From Siphonodentalium dalli (lineage: Eukaryota; Mollusca; Scaphopoda; Gadilida; Siphonodentaliidae), in NCBI GenBank assembly GCA_032622095.1, contig CP136062.1:38316918-38380917 (forward strand): DNA of 64,000 bases, read 5' to 3'. Below are positions 46,490-59,444 of the stretch, piece after piece; positions within the stretch are counted from its first letter, which is position 1; every line of letters starts with the position of its first letter. The position numbers and the translations under genes are program-made. Below the pieces are notes generated by a model, which did not search any database, was not told the DNA's origin, and was given only the letters and a program-made list of their open reading frames with translations.

Positions 46490-48129
46490 TTCTGACTTCA
46501 TGGTGATAGGTGATGTGAGTATGTATACGGGGAGTTAGTGTATCCATGAATCATGTGAATAGTTATACAATGTGTGACTATATAGTCATATATGGGGTGG
46601 TCACGTTGAGATGTATATGTATATAATGAGTAGCGTATGGTCATGTGTGAGGTGAACATGAAAACAGGGCGTGGCTGTCTGGCCATGGCAGTGGTGTATG
46701 TGTATAGCGATATTAGCTGCATTGTCCATCTTTGTGTTGTGTATGTATATATGGCGTGACTATGTGGTCATGGGTGGGGTGTACATGCGTACATTGGGTG
46801 GTTGTATTGTGATGGGTGGGTGTATATGTCTACATGCGTTGACTGTATGGCAATGGACACTGTGTATATGTGTACATGGAATGACTGCACGGTCAATGTT
46901 GTTGAAGTGTATATGCATACCTGGAGTACAGTGGAGTAGTTTGATGGTCATTGGTGGGCTTGTGTATATATATATAGTGACATCATGGTCATGGTGGGAT
47001 ATATATGTTTATCTATTGTGGTTGTATTGCCATTGGTGTGTGTACCGGTAAACAGTGAATAGCTGAATGCTCATGGATGGGGTGTGTAATAATACAGCGA
47101 GTGGATGCATTGTCATGGTTGAGCTGTATTTGCCAGTCTGAAGTGTACGAATGGCCGTGTGTGCGGGGTATAGGTACATCTAGACGAACGCTATGGTGAT
47201 TGATGAGGTATATACACCTGGAGTGACCCTGTGGTCATGAATTAACCAATACTACAACCAACCAATACAGGTAAGTATAGGCTAAAAAATACACGTACGT
47301 TGTTGTATGACAAGGTGACACATCTGTCCTGGTCAACGAAAATCACACCTAGCCCTCGGGAATGACAATAACAAGTCAGAATGGAGCACTGACTGACGGG
47401 TAATGCGGCCTTTCCGTTTGTCAACATAAGTATAGTGAAATAAATAATGACTTACATCCCATACGTCATATAATGTCCTTGCACAATGAAGGTGGTACAT
47501 AAATGTATGTATGTCAAAAGAAAGGGCAGGATATATTTGAGGCTAAATATATGATGACCAAGGTCACCATTTTTCGCAGACAAGTTGTTCCCCGTTCTAA
47601 TGACACGAATGTTGAGGTGGAAGCTGGGCCCTGGAGCGGTTTAATGGAATTTTGAAAATAGCTTTAGAACGTACCCCACAAAAACAAGATTTTATTTCAT
47701 GCCCAAAGTAGCGTTTAGACATTTTTGGAAATTACTCCCAAATGAGTTGAAAAGATGCCAAAATGAATTAGATCATCATCATTTGTAGATCGATGACTAT
47801 GTGTCATACTAAGCAAGTGTCACATCACGTTTCGACTCATTATCTACAAGACGAGCGCACTTGCATATCTTGAGTGGCTATATGGCCATGCTGTGGCCAA
47901 TATTTATATAGGGAGTGCCAGTTTGGCAACATTAATGGTGGTTAAATTGTTATACAATGGGTGATTTTATGGTCACGAGTGTGGTTCATGAGTATACACA
48001 GAGAGGCTGAATTGTCATGGTGAGGTGCATATGCACGTTTGGGGTGTGTGAAATGTCCGTTTGCGCGGTGCGGGACATTGGTATATCAAGAAGGACTATA
48101 ATGTAATTGGTGCGGTTTATATGTATACT
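46490..48129. repeat. Degenerate minisatellite, about 42-bp unit (left part)
   Basis: Diverged units of TGACTATGGTCATGGGTGGGG followed by TGTATATGTATAC(A). Examples of the TGTA.ATGCGTAC mark are near 46780, 46822, 46863 and 46908. A less repetitive stretch lies at 47250-47860. The array resumes at 50968. Confidence 0.75.
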
Positions 48130-50909
48130 ACTAGCATGGTTACCCGGCGTTGCCCAGGTTAATGTATGCTGTGGATATTTGTTGGGAATAGAGAATGCTC
48201 TTGCTTAAAGTGTTATACGTTTTCTCATAAATTGTATATTCAAATAGCATCACAAACATGATTATTACAGTCATGTAATATAAGTAGTGGCTCACCTTGT
48301 CAATTGTCATTCTGTTTATCGCGATTAATCTGTTCCACCAATACTGAAGTATTTATTTATTTACAACTGCGTATACATTAGACGTTATAATATGATACAT
48401 GAACATCATAAACACATTAGTTCGATAAAAGATGATACTTGGGTTTTACATATTGAGATGTATCAATCAATCTAGTGGGTTGGACTAAGATCTCGAGGAC
48501 AACTGGCTATCATATCTCCATGAAGATACAGATGTTTCAAAGAAGTTTCCAGGTGCTCCTCTGTTCATGGTGCTATATATTGGCTAAATATTCTTAGTTT
48601 AAACGAAATGTTGCTGCGCACATATATCAGCTACATGTGCCAGGCACAGAGCGAGATTTTGAGTTGTTTATGTCAGTCGATGAGTCTGTTCTAAAACCCT
48701 TGTCAGATGTCAGTATTGGTAGGATCCTGAAAAGTCTTGTGCTAATAACTGCATTTTCTTGTATATCAGAAGAAACTATATTTGACTGCACACTGTGACC
48801 ACTATTTTTGAACAGGCCTTCCATATCTCTTGACAAATTGTATCTTTTTGTGGAAACTGTATTGAATGGAACAGACTAAATTTTGTTATTATATATATGC
48901 AATCCTCTGACGGTTCGAGGTCTCTCAGTTTGCACGAATATATGTATCTCTTCAATATAATGATAAATATATGTTTAATGCTTCTTCTAGTTATCTCTTT
49001 TTGCTAGCTCATTGTGTGAATGCCTTGATTGCCATTCCCATATAAATATGAATGTTAAGAAGATATAATTGTTCAAGTGACTTATGTGGGTCACCATATG
49101 TCGGGATTGTGAAACGTGAACGCCCAACTACTTAAAATGATATGGAGATGGCCTGGTGACTGTATATAACTTATATGTGGATGTCGGCGAATAGCAATCT
49201 TATCAATGATAGTGCATATCCGCTCGCAACCCGTGACGCAAACGACACCGAGTGTGATTTAATTCATGGTATATCATTAAAGAAAAACGTGTATGAATTT
49301 GGTGGAATTTGGTTTATTAAATCAATTGTTGATGCAACGCTGACTCGAACAACGCCATATTGCGAAGGTGATTATGTATTCGTTTGGTGGAAATCAGCTA
49401 CAAAACTATTTTACCATATTTTTTTTAATTTACCCTCCCACCAACAGCGTCATTTTAGAAAATTTTAACCCGCACCATTATCTTCCTTGTAAAAAGTTAC
49501 CCCTCTTAGAACGCCTTGGTGCCATCTCGTTGTACCGCGTGAAGTTATATATAGAACGCACACAGACAGACAAAAAGACAGACAGACAGCACGATTTTAT
49601 TTCTTGTATCATTTGAGAAGAACGTGTCTGAATTTGATGGTAATTGGTACTAAAAATATTTTGTATCAGTTTTGGTGACCCTCCCGTCCCTATTTCTGAC
49701 TCAAGCTGCACACACTAATACTCATTGGAGATTAGAGATGCATATATATGAAATTGGTGAAAATTGGCGAGTATACAAATTCGTATCAAATTTAAGGTCC
49801 CCATATCTCTCACCCATAGGGCACCAATTTGGTGTATCTAAACCACACGATAAGATTCATCGTATCACGGAGAAGAATATGTATAAATCTGGTGGAAATA
49901 GGCACTAAACATAGATATAATTTGTGTCCCTCTCGTCTCTATACACCACCGACTCGAATGGCCCCACTTGTGACATCCTTAAACCACACGATTACACTCC
50001 TGATATCATGGAGATGATTGTTTATAAGTTTGGCGATAATCGACGACTAAACAATTTTTTTATATCAAATTTGGTGCCAATCCCTCCCCTCTCCATCTCT
50101 CACCCAAACAGCACCACTATGGCGTCTTTAAATCACGATTAGATTCCTCGTATCATGGATAAGAACGTGTATCAATTTGGTGGAAATTGGCGCTAAAAAA
50201 ATTATGCATCAATTTTGGTGCCCCTGTCCCTTTCAATGCAACCCTGACTCGAATGAGGCCACATTTGACAGATAAAAGCCACACCATTAGACTCCTCATA
50301 CCATGGGGATGATTTTGTATAAGTGTGGTGGCAATCGGCGACTTATTATCAAATTTAGTGCCCACCCCATCCCAATCTCTCATCCAAAAACAACATTTGG
50401 CGTTGTTAAATCGCACAATTAGATTCCTTGTATCATGAAGAAGAATATATATCAATTTGGTGGAAATCGGCGCTAAAATTATTTTTATCAATTTTGCTGT
50501 CCCTCTCCCCTTCCGTTCATCCCTGACTCAAACGACGCCACTTTTGACATATTTAAACCACACCGTTGGATTCTTCATATCATGGGGATGATTATATGTA
50601 AGTTTCGTGGCAATCGGCGACAGAAAAAAAATATGCCACCCCCCCCCCCCCCTTCCGGGCACCCCTGACGCGAACGGCGCGACTTTTGCCATATTTAAAC
50701 CACGCCATTAGATTCCTCATATTATATATAAAAGTTTGGTGGCAATCGGCGACAAATGTTTTTTCTGCCCCTCCCATTTTTCTGCCCCTGACAACAACGG
50801 CGTCACTTTAGAAAACTCTAACCCCGACCATTATCTTTCTCGTAAAATGCTACTCCTAGTTGACCCCTTTGGCATCATCTAGATGGTCCCCTGTGAATTT
50901 ATATAGAAC

Positions 50910-50940
<31 letters not shown>

Positions 50941-50967
50941 TTCGCAAATATAGATATAGATATAGAC
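48130..50967 (-). mobile_element. Helentron/pearl-like element C, inserted in the minisatellite
   Basis: Read on the minus strand: start GTCTATATCTATATC, TTTGCGAA, a (TGTC)n tract, flank block with GGGGACCATCTAGATG, about nine core units of roughly 140 bp (49640-50780) alternating two sub-types, a second (TGTC)-rich block, then a tail shared with A and B. It ends AACCTGGGCAACGCCGGGTA and ACCATGCTAGT at 48130. Minisatellite sequence on both sides (46490-48129 and 50968-51480) defines the limits well. There is no obvious target duplication, as expected for rolling-circle insertion. Confidence 0.75.
50910..50942. repeat. (ACAG)n microsatellite in element C
   Basis: About eight CAGA/ACAG tetranucleotides just inside the element's 5' end. 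A shorter imperfect run lies at 49559-49588 in the second flank block. Confidence 0.9.
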
Positions 50968-51480
50968 ATGTAGTGACTCTGTGGTTTTGGGTTGGGTGTA
51001 TATGTATATCTTGAGTGGCTATATGGCCATGGGTGTCGCAAATATTTATATATATGTATATACAGAGAGTGACTGTATGTCCACTGATGAGGCAAATGTG
51101 TAAACAATAATTGATGTATGGTCATGAACGTGGCGACAATGTATACCGGGAGTAACTATATTGTCCTCGTTGGGGTGTATATGTATATCATGAGTGCACA
51201 AATGGCCATGCATGTGGCAAATATATACATATACACGGAGTGACTGTATGACTAATGGTGCGACGAATAGGTATACACGAGGTTACTGTATGTTCATTAA
51301 TGTAGTGAATGGGTATACAGGTCGTGACTTTATTCATGGGTTAAGTGTAGGAGTATACCTGTGCCTGCATGGTTACTCACGGCTATATGGCCATGTGTTG
51401 TGTGTATGGGTATACCCATGTGTGGCTATATAGTAGTGGTAACATATGTTAATGTATGTGGTGTTCGTGTATATATAGTT
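50968..51480. repeat. Degenerate minisatellite (right part)
   Basis: Continues the 42-bp units (GAGTGACTGTATG.CAATG, GTGGCTATATGGCCATG, GTGTATATGTATATC) interrupted by element C. Confidence 0.75.
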
Positions 51481-51562
51481 TTAATCGATGTTCAACAACT
51501 GTAGAGTAATGCACCCCTATCCCTTATCTTATTCAAGGGGCGTGATGGTACATAGTAAATAT
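51410..51562 (+). repeat. Direct repeat, copy 1
   Basis: About 150 bp from GTATACCCATGTGTGGCTAT to GATGGTACATAGTAAATAT. It recurs at 52852-53062 with one substitution. Confidence 0.9.
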
Positions 51563-52039
51563 ATATATCTTAACTTATCGATGGGAAGAGGGAATATAAT
51601 CTGAACTCTAGCAGCCCCAAAACATTCCACAGGGTCTGACCCTGGCGCGACCTGCTGGTCACGACCTATGAGTTATGCAAGGGTAGCCACAAAGGATAGA
51701 AAGTCTTAGGTAACAACTTCAGTTCATCCATCGGTCAGTACAGACAAAGAGATATACTAATGACCGCTATAAGTCATTAGCGTATATATAAACCAACATT
51801 AATCTACTCTTTACTTAGTTCTGGCTCTTCAGACATATCTGACAGATGCCAACATGGAATCTCTAATTAATAAGCGACGCCTTTCTGTCATGGCATCCAA
51901 ATGATTCACCATTATGTATTGTTACATACACTTGCTGCTTACCGCACGATGTTAGAGATGAATACAAGTTATACAGAGAACAGTCTTATTCCTTCACACA
52001 ACTAATACGACAGATATTAGAAATATTTCTCAATAAATA
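51563..52039. other. Non-coding, no gene supported
   Basis: No recognised repeat or exon between the direct repeat and the 18-bp minisatellite. Confidence 0.4.
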
Positions 52040-52150
52040 TGTGTTTGACTGTTTGATACTCATTAAGGGTTTTTGACTGTTTGATACTCATTAGGGGTTT
52101 AATACTCATTAGGGGTTTAATACCCATTAGGGGTTTGATACTCATTAGGG
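52040..52150. repeat. Minisatellite TTGATACTCATTAGGGGT, five to six copies
   Basis: Units TT(G/A)ATACTCATTAGGGG, 18-19 bp in most copies, with small variants. Directly followed by the inverted-element end. Confidence 0.85.
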
Positions 52151-52330
52151 GTGTTCCTCGATATATTCAGATTATCGAACACCGCGAATAGGACGTTATA
52201 AACAAATATAAAACAAAAACGGTACTTTTTATGAACAGCATCAGTTTGCCCTAACACAATCATAGCAATTCAGCAGGACTCCACCGCATTAGCAGGACCA
52301 CTTGACCAGGGGTGGTTATGATGACGGGGG
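52150..52330 (+). repeat. One-ended copy of the 9.3-13 kb element terminus
   Basis: ATCGAACACCGCGAATAGG, AAACGGTACTTTTTATGAAC, CATCAGTTTGCCCTA, CATAGCAATTCAGCAGGAC and AGGGGTGG match 12895-13040. Confidence 0.75.
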
Positions 52331-52478
52331 TAGAGACATTGTGGTGACGGGGTAGAGACATTGCACTGGCTCCCACCTACTTGGCTGGTTGTGGACTCAT
52401 TCCTGGTTCAGCCGCCCCTCTTATTGCTCGACCACATCCTCGACTCCTTGGACATAAACGAACTTGTGATATCGTTTG

Positions 52479-53296
52479 TTACAGATGCCGGTTTACGTCG
52501 GAAATCTGCTCCATTACTCTCCTATAACGGAATTTATTCGCCCCCATATAATGGTTCACTACATGCACTTGAAGATCCCTGCCCCATACGACCAGGTCTG
52601 GCAATTCCCAATTATAGCTACAATTGCCATATATGTAGCTATTGTAGCTACATATGGCTATTGGTGATGGATGAATATGGTTGAAGAGAGATAACCCAAT
52701 CCAACAAACAATCATTTAAATATACAAGAATAAGATTTGATTATACTCTTAGTAAATTAATATTGTTTGCCATGTCCATGTATAATTAATAACATATTCC
52801 AATACTGTTACTTTTTCCTGACAACTGCACCTAAATAGAAGAAGAATCCGAGTATACCCATGTGTGGCTATATAGTAGTGGTAACATATGTTAATGTATG
52901 TGGTGTTCGTGTATATATAGTGTGGCTATATAGTAGTGGTAACATATGTTAATGTATGTGGTGTTCGTGTATATATAGTTTTAATCGATGTTCAACAACT
53001 GTAGAGTAATGCACCCCTATCCCTTATCTTATTCAAGGGACGTGATGGTACATAGTAAATATTTCCGGCATCTGTAACTAATCGATTTAGCTGTGCTTCT
53101 GATATTCCACAAGCTGGTGCAACCGAAATGTCTTCGGATGTGAGTTCATAAATTGTAACAACACAATACACCTCAACCTGAGTTGCAACAGCTCGGGGTA
53201 ATGCATGCAATGCAAATTGGCAAAATATTGTTTTACGAAAGTCAAATGTAGATACAATAGCTACACACAGCTGTAGCTATAATTGGGAATTGCCAG
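52479..53296. repeat. Rearranged locus with nested inverted repeats
   Basis: GTTACAGATGCCGG (52479-52492) recurs inverted at 53065-53078, and CTGGCAATTCCCAATTATAG (about 52597) recurs inverted ending near 53296. Between them are a small palindrome ATGTAGCTATTGTAGCTACAT (52633-52653) and direct repeat copy 2. The arrangement suggests an inversion or template switch. The frames on either side of the 14-bp word both read (L/F)VTDAG, but no protein family is recognised. Confidence 0.55.
52852..53062 (+). repeat. Direct repeat, copy 2, with 58-bp internal duplication
   Basis: As 51410-51562, but the TGTGGCTATATAG..GTGTATATATAG section is present twice in tandem. The copy ends exactly where the inverted GTTACAGATGCCGG begins. 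Confidence 0.9.
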
Positions 53297-54374
53297 AACA
53301 GACAAAAAATGTGTTATCGCCATCGATTTAATGAAGACAAACAACCCGTAATGCAGGCCGCTCGAAAAATAGTACTTTTTCACCGAATGCATGTGATAAG
53401 AAAAATCATTTTCAAGAAACTTGCCCATGTGAAGATTGTCCCGTTCTGAAGCATTCTTTTGCACAGCCAGCATCTTGAAATGTGGCGTGTTTTCTTGTTG
53501 CATTCGGTGAAATACCACGCTGGTCATCCTATAATACCCGCTGCGAGCAAATATTGAGTAAACCCCGTTGCGAGCACAAGTGAAAAGTACAGGTAGTTTT
53601 GTTTTGAGGGATATTTTTTTTATTGTTTTTCTATTTTTCAATTCCGGATCCACGAGGTGCGATATGAACCCAGCTTCAACCAAATGTTAACATTTCGACG
53701 AATAAAGCTCAACAAAGTGACGAAATGGTCGATGAAGTGCGATAGTAGCGATGAAGTGCGAGAGTAGCGATGAAGTGCGAGAGTAGCTTCCATGTTTCAA
53801 TGTTGTGTGTTTTCAGCTTCAATATAGGAGTGCGTGGTGATAAATTTGTACAACGTTGTCAACGTTCCATTGATATACAGCGGGGATTATATGATGACCA
53901 AGGTAAATACATTCTTCGAGCTACATGCATCATAGGCTTGTTTGTCTTCAGTAAATCGATGGCGGTAACACCTGATTGGGCCGTCATATGGGACAGGGAT
54001 CCCTTCAAATAACATAGGTGATTAAGGCCATTATATGAGGGGGAACTTACTTTTTTGATGAGTTTATATATAGTTGACTAATCGATTCTGATAACTGAAG
54101 CGGCATTTCAAAAAATGTTGTTGGAATATGATGATTTGGGGACCATCGAATCGGATTGAGTACCGTTAATGCTACCCACAGTTAACAGAAAACTGTTACG
54201 GACTCTGACGTTCCGGTTTTGAAGATCTGGTTTACGTCATTCAAGGTCCATAGGAAACTTCAAATATGTGACAAGCGCGAATCAAATATAAAAAAAAATG
54301 AAGCTATATTTTAACTAATGTCGCGACGTGAATCTTGATACCTGTTAAATCGTTAGCTACCTTACTCGTATTTA
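53297..54374. other. Spacer DNA, no gene supported
   Basis: A 140-codon minus frame (53261-53683) has no recognised domain and begins inside the inverted-repeat structure, so it is not called. 53731-53787 is a 19-bp triplicate. 54130-54172 resembles a TTAA-MITE end. Confidence 0.4.
53731..53787. repeat. 19-bp tandem repeat, three copies
   Basis: GATGAAGTGCGA(T/G)AGTAGC starts at 53731, 53750 and 53769. Confidence 0.9.
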
Positions 54375-54650
54375 AATTCGCGACAAAGCCCTTAAGGACT
54401 TTGCTAACCCAATTTTCCCCAAATTTGATGGAGTCACAATAAAGGTTTATGTTCACTTTTATTAGAAATGAACCCATGAATGCAACATTTTAAAGAGTAT
54501 AATTTATGGTGAAATATGTTAGAAATACTAAATGTGAAATTTATAGAGGTTTTTTAAATCAATTTTTTCGAACCCAAGATCAATAAACACAAAGTCCATA
54601 TCAAAGAAATAAAATATGGCAATGTGTACTGAATATTGCGAAGTAAAACC
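54375..54650 (+). repeat. One-ended copy of the arm foldback terminus
   Basis: AAGGACTTTGCTAACCCAAT, GATGGAGTCACAATAAA, TTTATAGAGGTTTTTTAAAT and CAATAAACACAAAGTCCATA match 38284-38540. Confidence 0.8.
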
Positions 54651-55329
54651 TGCTGACGAAATTTGATGGCTAAATGGCCCATGTTAGTTGAAACCCCATC
54701 TATAACATATTGCATGCATTATAGTATGCCATCAACCGGCTATTGTGGTTATATAGCACATAGTTTTATTTCCCCAAATGAACAACCATATACAAATTGT
54801 GATATTTTGAGGCAGTATTCTACATCCTTTCTTTAGCATAAACATGTGTAGAATGAAACCCACGAATAGAATCGTATAAATTGTTACAAGCTCAATGTGA
54901 TTATACTAGGTACCACACTATTATATATGGACAAAAAGCAGGTATATGCACACTTTATATAGCTTAGCACTCTTATACCATAGCGCGGATACAGCGCGGA
55001 GCGGAGGCGCCTGTCTTATTTATTAAGCTGCGTTCACGTACATGTACATGCGTTTAACACATGCGTTTAAGCTATGCATGTTGCGTACACCTTTCACATA
55101 AGTGCGTTGAACTATCCGTTAGCTTTGCGCATAACGCAAGCGTTTCACACCCATGCAAAGCATTTAGCTCCATTCGCTTGTTCAAAATGGATTCATTTAG
55201 AGTCAATATCCCGAGCAACTGTTGTGGACCGAGAATAATTGGTCTAATTATATTGTAGAATAATCTAGTCTAATATGACAAAAGACACTTTACAACGGCA
55301 TCAACAGTTTTCTGTAGCATTGTAGTTTA
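54651..55329. other. Spacer DNA, no gene supported
   Basis: No exon. Two ACATGCGTTTAA words near 55045-55070 are the only local repeat noticed. Confidence 0.4.
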
Positions 55330-55740
55330 CCAAAGTACGTACTTTCCATGGTACCATGGTAGTACAATGGTAGTTATCACTTTGCCGTGGTAATACCATG
55401 CGGGGTAGTATACCATACTACAATGCATGGTAGTACCAACTGTAACCAAAAGCATGGTGGAGTACTTTAGTACAATGCCATGGTATAGTACATGGTATAT
55501 ATAAATTTAACGTGGCTGTACCATGGTAGAATACCGTGGTAGTACTATACTGACATGGTAGTACAAAAATGCCATTGTAGTATCATGATAAGTAGGCCCC
55601 TACCCTAGTAGAGTTCCAATGAATCATGGCAGTACCATGGGAAATATAACTTATCGTACCATGTTAGTACGACACTACAATGGTAGTACCACGGTATAGT
55701 ACCATGATAGTACCACGGTAGTACCATTGTAGTAACATGG
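55330..55740. repeat. ACCATGGTA palindromic minisatellite at the right inner breakpoint
   Basis: More than 20 variants of TACCATGGTAGTAC (itself near-palindromic), at 12-25-bp irregular spacing. The right arm begins inside it at 55731. The left arm's inner end retains one unit, TAATACCATGTTACT (41885-41898). Confidence 0.85.
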
Positions 55741-56904
55741 TATTACGATTGTGCTTTTATATGGGAGTCTTGATCTCGTCACATATATTTGTGCATTTCT
55801 GGGCATCGCGCAATGCGTTCACACACCAATTTACTGAATGTTTAGTAAAGGTGTCCACTAAAATTAACGGACGTCTTTTTATGCAGTGCAGTGCAGTGCA
55901 GTTGTGTGAAAGGCCCAGTGCTGACTCTTTTGTTTAATCCAATGCGCCTTTCTAATATTGAAAACCGGTGTGCGTGTTATTAAACATGTTTGCTTAACCT
56001 AAGTGCGTGTTGTTCGAAATTCGTTGTACGAGTTCTTGCAGAAATAATACTGGATTTCAAAATGCATACCGTATACATGCCTTTCATCTTGTTATAACAT
56101 ATGGGTTCAACATATAAAATAAGTATGCTGAGATGCTAGCCTATTTGGAGACAAATAACATACATTCAGAGAACAGCCGACAGGGTCTCACCTAACGATT
56201 GAAATCGTAAATTTGGAAATTATTCAAGAAATAAGGTAAATAAATTAATACATTGTTTCGGCAATGGATTACTTCTTCCCATTGATGGTTCATACTCACA
56301 CCTGTTTTATTTAATCTGATATGGATAATATCATTGTTTTGTTTCATACTCACCGATTTTGTGCAGTAGCTTCGACGTGAAAATAAAAAAATGACCGTTG
56401 TACTTAGTTCGCGTAACCGTAGATCGAGTTCACGGATCTCCAGTGCGATAATGTTGGTGTATTTATTTTTGAATTTTATAATGATTTTTCAAATGTAGGT
56501 CAAGTGATGTAATTCCAGAAAAAAAAATCAAATATATATTTATTGCAAAATTTTATAATTTACCAAGCGGACCCGCCAGATAAATACCTGTTGTTTCCAA
56601 TACCATATCAAGTCACACTCAAACGTATGTGCAACTCTGTAACTTTTGCTCCGCAGATTTTCATGGAAATCCCCAATCAAAATTGTTCACTTGACCTCCC
56701 TCTTAATATAAAAAGAAAGGTATTGTCAGCCTCTCACATCTATGTTAAAATCCATTGCTGTCTCTTAATAATTTCTTAAATGTTACATACAATGAAGACG
56801 GTGATCTGATAAAATCAAGGTGTTTTGCCAGATCCAGAGAAATTCTTTATTGAAAATCTCTGCTATGTTGGCTGGATTTATGCAAAACGTGCATCTCCCC
56901 TTAA

Positions 56905-57348
56905 CCCTTTACCCAACAAAACGGCAAAAAACGCCCAAATAAAGCTTAAACAACCTAAAATATCTTGGGTCTGTCTCAATAGAACCATACAAATATGGAT
57001 ATCATTGGAACCGGTTCATTGACCACATTGTGATGGTTACAGTTATGCCCTGTGCCAACGCATTCTCTTATATATGCGAGTCGACCATAGGTCGCCTCAC
57101 ATATATAAGAGAATGCATTGGCCTAAAAAAATCTTTTTTTACCATTTTTTCTTACATTCTTTAACAATTTTATAATTTTTTCTTACATTTTTTAACAATT
57201 TTTATAATATTTTTCTACATTCTTTGACAATTTTATCATTTTTAACATGTGTTAAGCCAATGCATTCTCTTATATATGCGAGGCGACCTATGGTCGAATC
57301 GCATATAAGAGAATGCACTGGCACAGGGCCGTTATGTTGCTTAAATGG
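56905..57348. mobile_element. piggyBac-like MITE (mirror of 40347-40805)
   Basis: Left TTAA at 56901-56904 and an intact CCCTTTACCC. The right end is decayed (TTGCTTAAATGG before TTAA 57349-57352), unlike its left-arm partner. Hairpins at 57054-57122 and 57256-57322 (the latter 2 bp shorter). Confidence 0.75.
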
Positions 57349-57831
57349 TTAAGATCTCTGTGGAACATCACGCTCTCGCTGTAGGGGGTATAAAATGATT
57401 CTCAGAAATGACGCAGAATAAGCCTCCACGAAAGTAAACACATTACATATGCTTTTTCTTGCAATTTCGTGATCAACTGGTGTCAATCTAGCTGGGTAAG
57501 CATGATTGGAGTGACCTGCATGCTTCAATTCATTGAATTTGACCAAAACGTTAACACTGTCGCCTATGGGAAACCATTTAGTTCAGTGATTCCTATAAGA
57601 AAAATTTGAATTTTACCAAATTTCACGTTTCGCCATGTTAAGTTATTAATTTCATATTTTTTTATATTCAAATGATAATGGCGACATGTTCGACAGATTT
57701 AAAGAACACAAAAACAGTAGATAGTAAAGAAAGTGATAAATCGGAGTTTTGTATGGGCAGTAGGTACCATAAGAGGGGTCTGGGGTCTAAGAAAGGGCAA
57801 AGGTTAGCAGCACGCCAATGTTTTACCCTGT

Positions 57832-57900
57832 GCCAATGCATTCTCTGATATATGCGAGTCGACCATAGGTCGCCTCGCATATATAAGAGAATGCATTGGC
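57832..57900 (+). repeat. 69-bp hairpin family, copy 11
   Basis: One arm mismatch (CTCTGATA). A poly(G) tract at 57975-57989 follows 75 bp downstream. Confidence 0.85.
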
Positions 57901-58501
57901 CTAAGAATGTTTTATCATTTTTTTATTATACATTTGTCAGAAAATCCTCCTGTCGTGATCATGTTTATCAACTTGGGGGGGGGGGGGGCTTAGAATGAAA
58001 ATAGGTACAAAAAAGGGGAACATCGCCGAGCATGCATACATTTTTAGCTCCTTTTAAAGGTTTTGAATTGTTAAGGGCTTTGCTAACCCATTTTCAACCC
58101 AAAATTTGAAGGAGTGAAAATAAAGGATTCTGTTCAATTGTATTAGTAATCACAGCAACCAAACCCATAGATGCACCATTTTAACAGTTTAAGTCATGAT
58201 GGATTATCTTAGAAATACAAAATGTGAACTTTATAGAGGTTTTAAAAAATATTTGTTTAAGCCCAAATCCAACAAACACAAAATCAATTTCTAAGAAAAA
58301 AAATATGGAAATGTGTACTAAATACTGTGAAGAACGATGAACAATAAAGTTATATTCATATTTACCAAGTGTTCTTTGACAAACTTAATTAAAACCAGCT
58401 GTTTACAAATGATAGATTCACTTCCCAAACTTGGCTGACTGGGGAGCTGGAAGCAGTTGGTTAATTATTGACATTGGTGAATTGATAATATAACTTATTA
58501 A

Positions 58502-58895
58502 CCCTTTACCCAAACAGAAGGGCCCTGTGCCAATGCATTCTCTTATATATGCGAGTCGACCATAGGTCGCCTCGCATATATAAGAGAATGCATTGGCTTA
58601 ACACATTAAAAATTATAAAATTGTTAAAGAATGTAAGAAAAAATGGTAAAAAGTGTTAAAAAAAGATATTTTGTTTAGCCGATGCATTCTCTTATATATG
58701 CGAGGCGACCTATGGTCGACTCGCATATATAAGAGAATCCATTGGCACAGGGCATAACTATAACCATCACAATGTGGTCAATGAGCCGGTTCCAATGATA
58801 TCCATATTTGTATGGTTTTATTGAGACAGACCCAAGATATTTTAGGCTGTGGAAGCTTTATTTGGCCGGTTTTGGCCGGTTTGTTGGGTAAAGGG
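58502..58895. mobile_element. piggyBac-like MITE (mirror of 38797-39193)
   Basis: TTAA on both sides here (58498-58501 and 58896-58899), whereas the left-arm partner has TCAA/TTAA. The right arm therefore keeps the ancestral target. Hairpins at 58529-58597 and 58678-58746. Confidence 0.85.
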
Positions 58896-59444
58896 TTAAG
58901 CTTCAATTTTTCACACCACCCTGTAGCCACTAAATAGGTCACCAATCATGGAATAATCCCTTACAGTCCAGTGGCCACACATGCTGATAACAATCCCAGC
59001 GACACTGGACACAAGGTGACCCGTAATCCACCCATCAAGCGTCACCTTCTGGACAGCATTACTGAGAAAGTAAATCTACCATTTGTAAATAAGTGGTTCT
59101 GAGTAAATTTTTCAAAGATCGTTTGGTAAATATGAATATATTTTTATTGTTCATCATTCTTCAGTGTTCAGTACACATTCCCATATTATTTTCTTAGATA
59201 TGGACTTTGTGTTTGTTGGATTTGGGTTCGAAAAAATAGATTTTAAAAACCTCTATAAATTTCACATATAGTCTTTCCAACACAATCCATCATGGTATTC
59301 TACATCAATGGGTTTGGTTACTGTGATTTTGTAATAAAAGTGAACATAATCGTTTATTTTGACTCCATCAAAATTTTGGGAAATTGGGGTAGCAAAGTCC
59401 TTAAAAAGGCATAATGATCTAGTTTGTTTTCATTTGATATGAAT

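Noticed and set aside
46671-47051. 126-codon frame rich in Cys/Trp/Val
   Set aside because: Lies wholly in the 42-bp minisatellite.
53261-53683. 140-codon minus-strand frame
   Set aside because: Starts within a rearranged inverted-repeat structure. No family recognised, and there is no transcript-like context.
41899-55730. Spacer as the cargo of a Maverick/Polinton or other giant transposon with 8-kb inverted ends
   Set aside because: No integrase, polymerase, ATPase or capsid-like frames are present, and arms are far longer than known ends. It contains only repeats and LINE debris.
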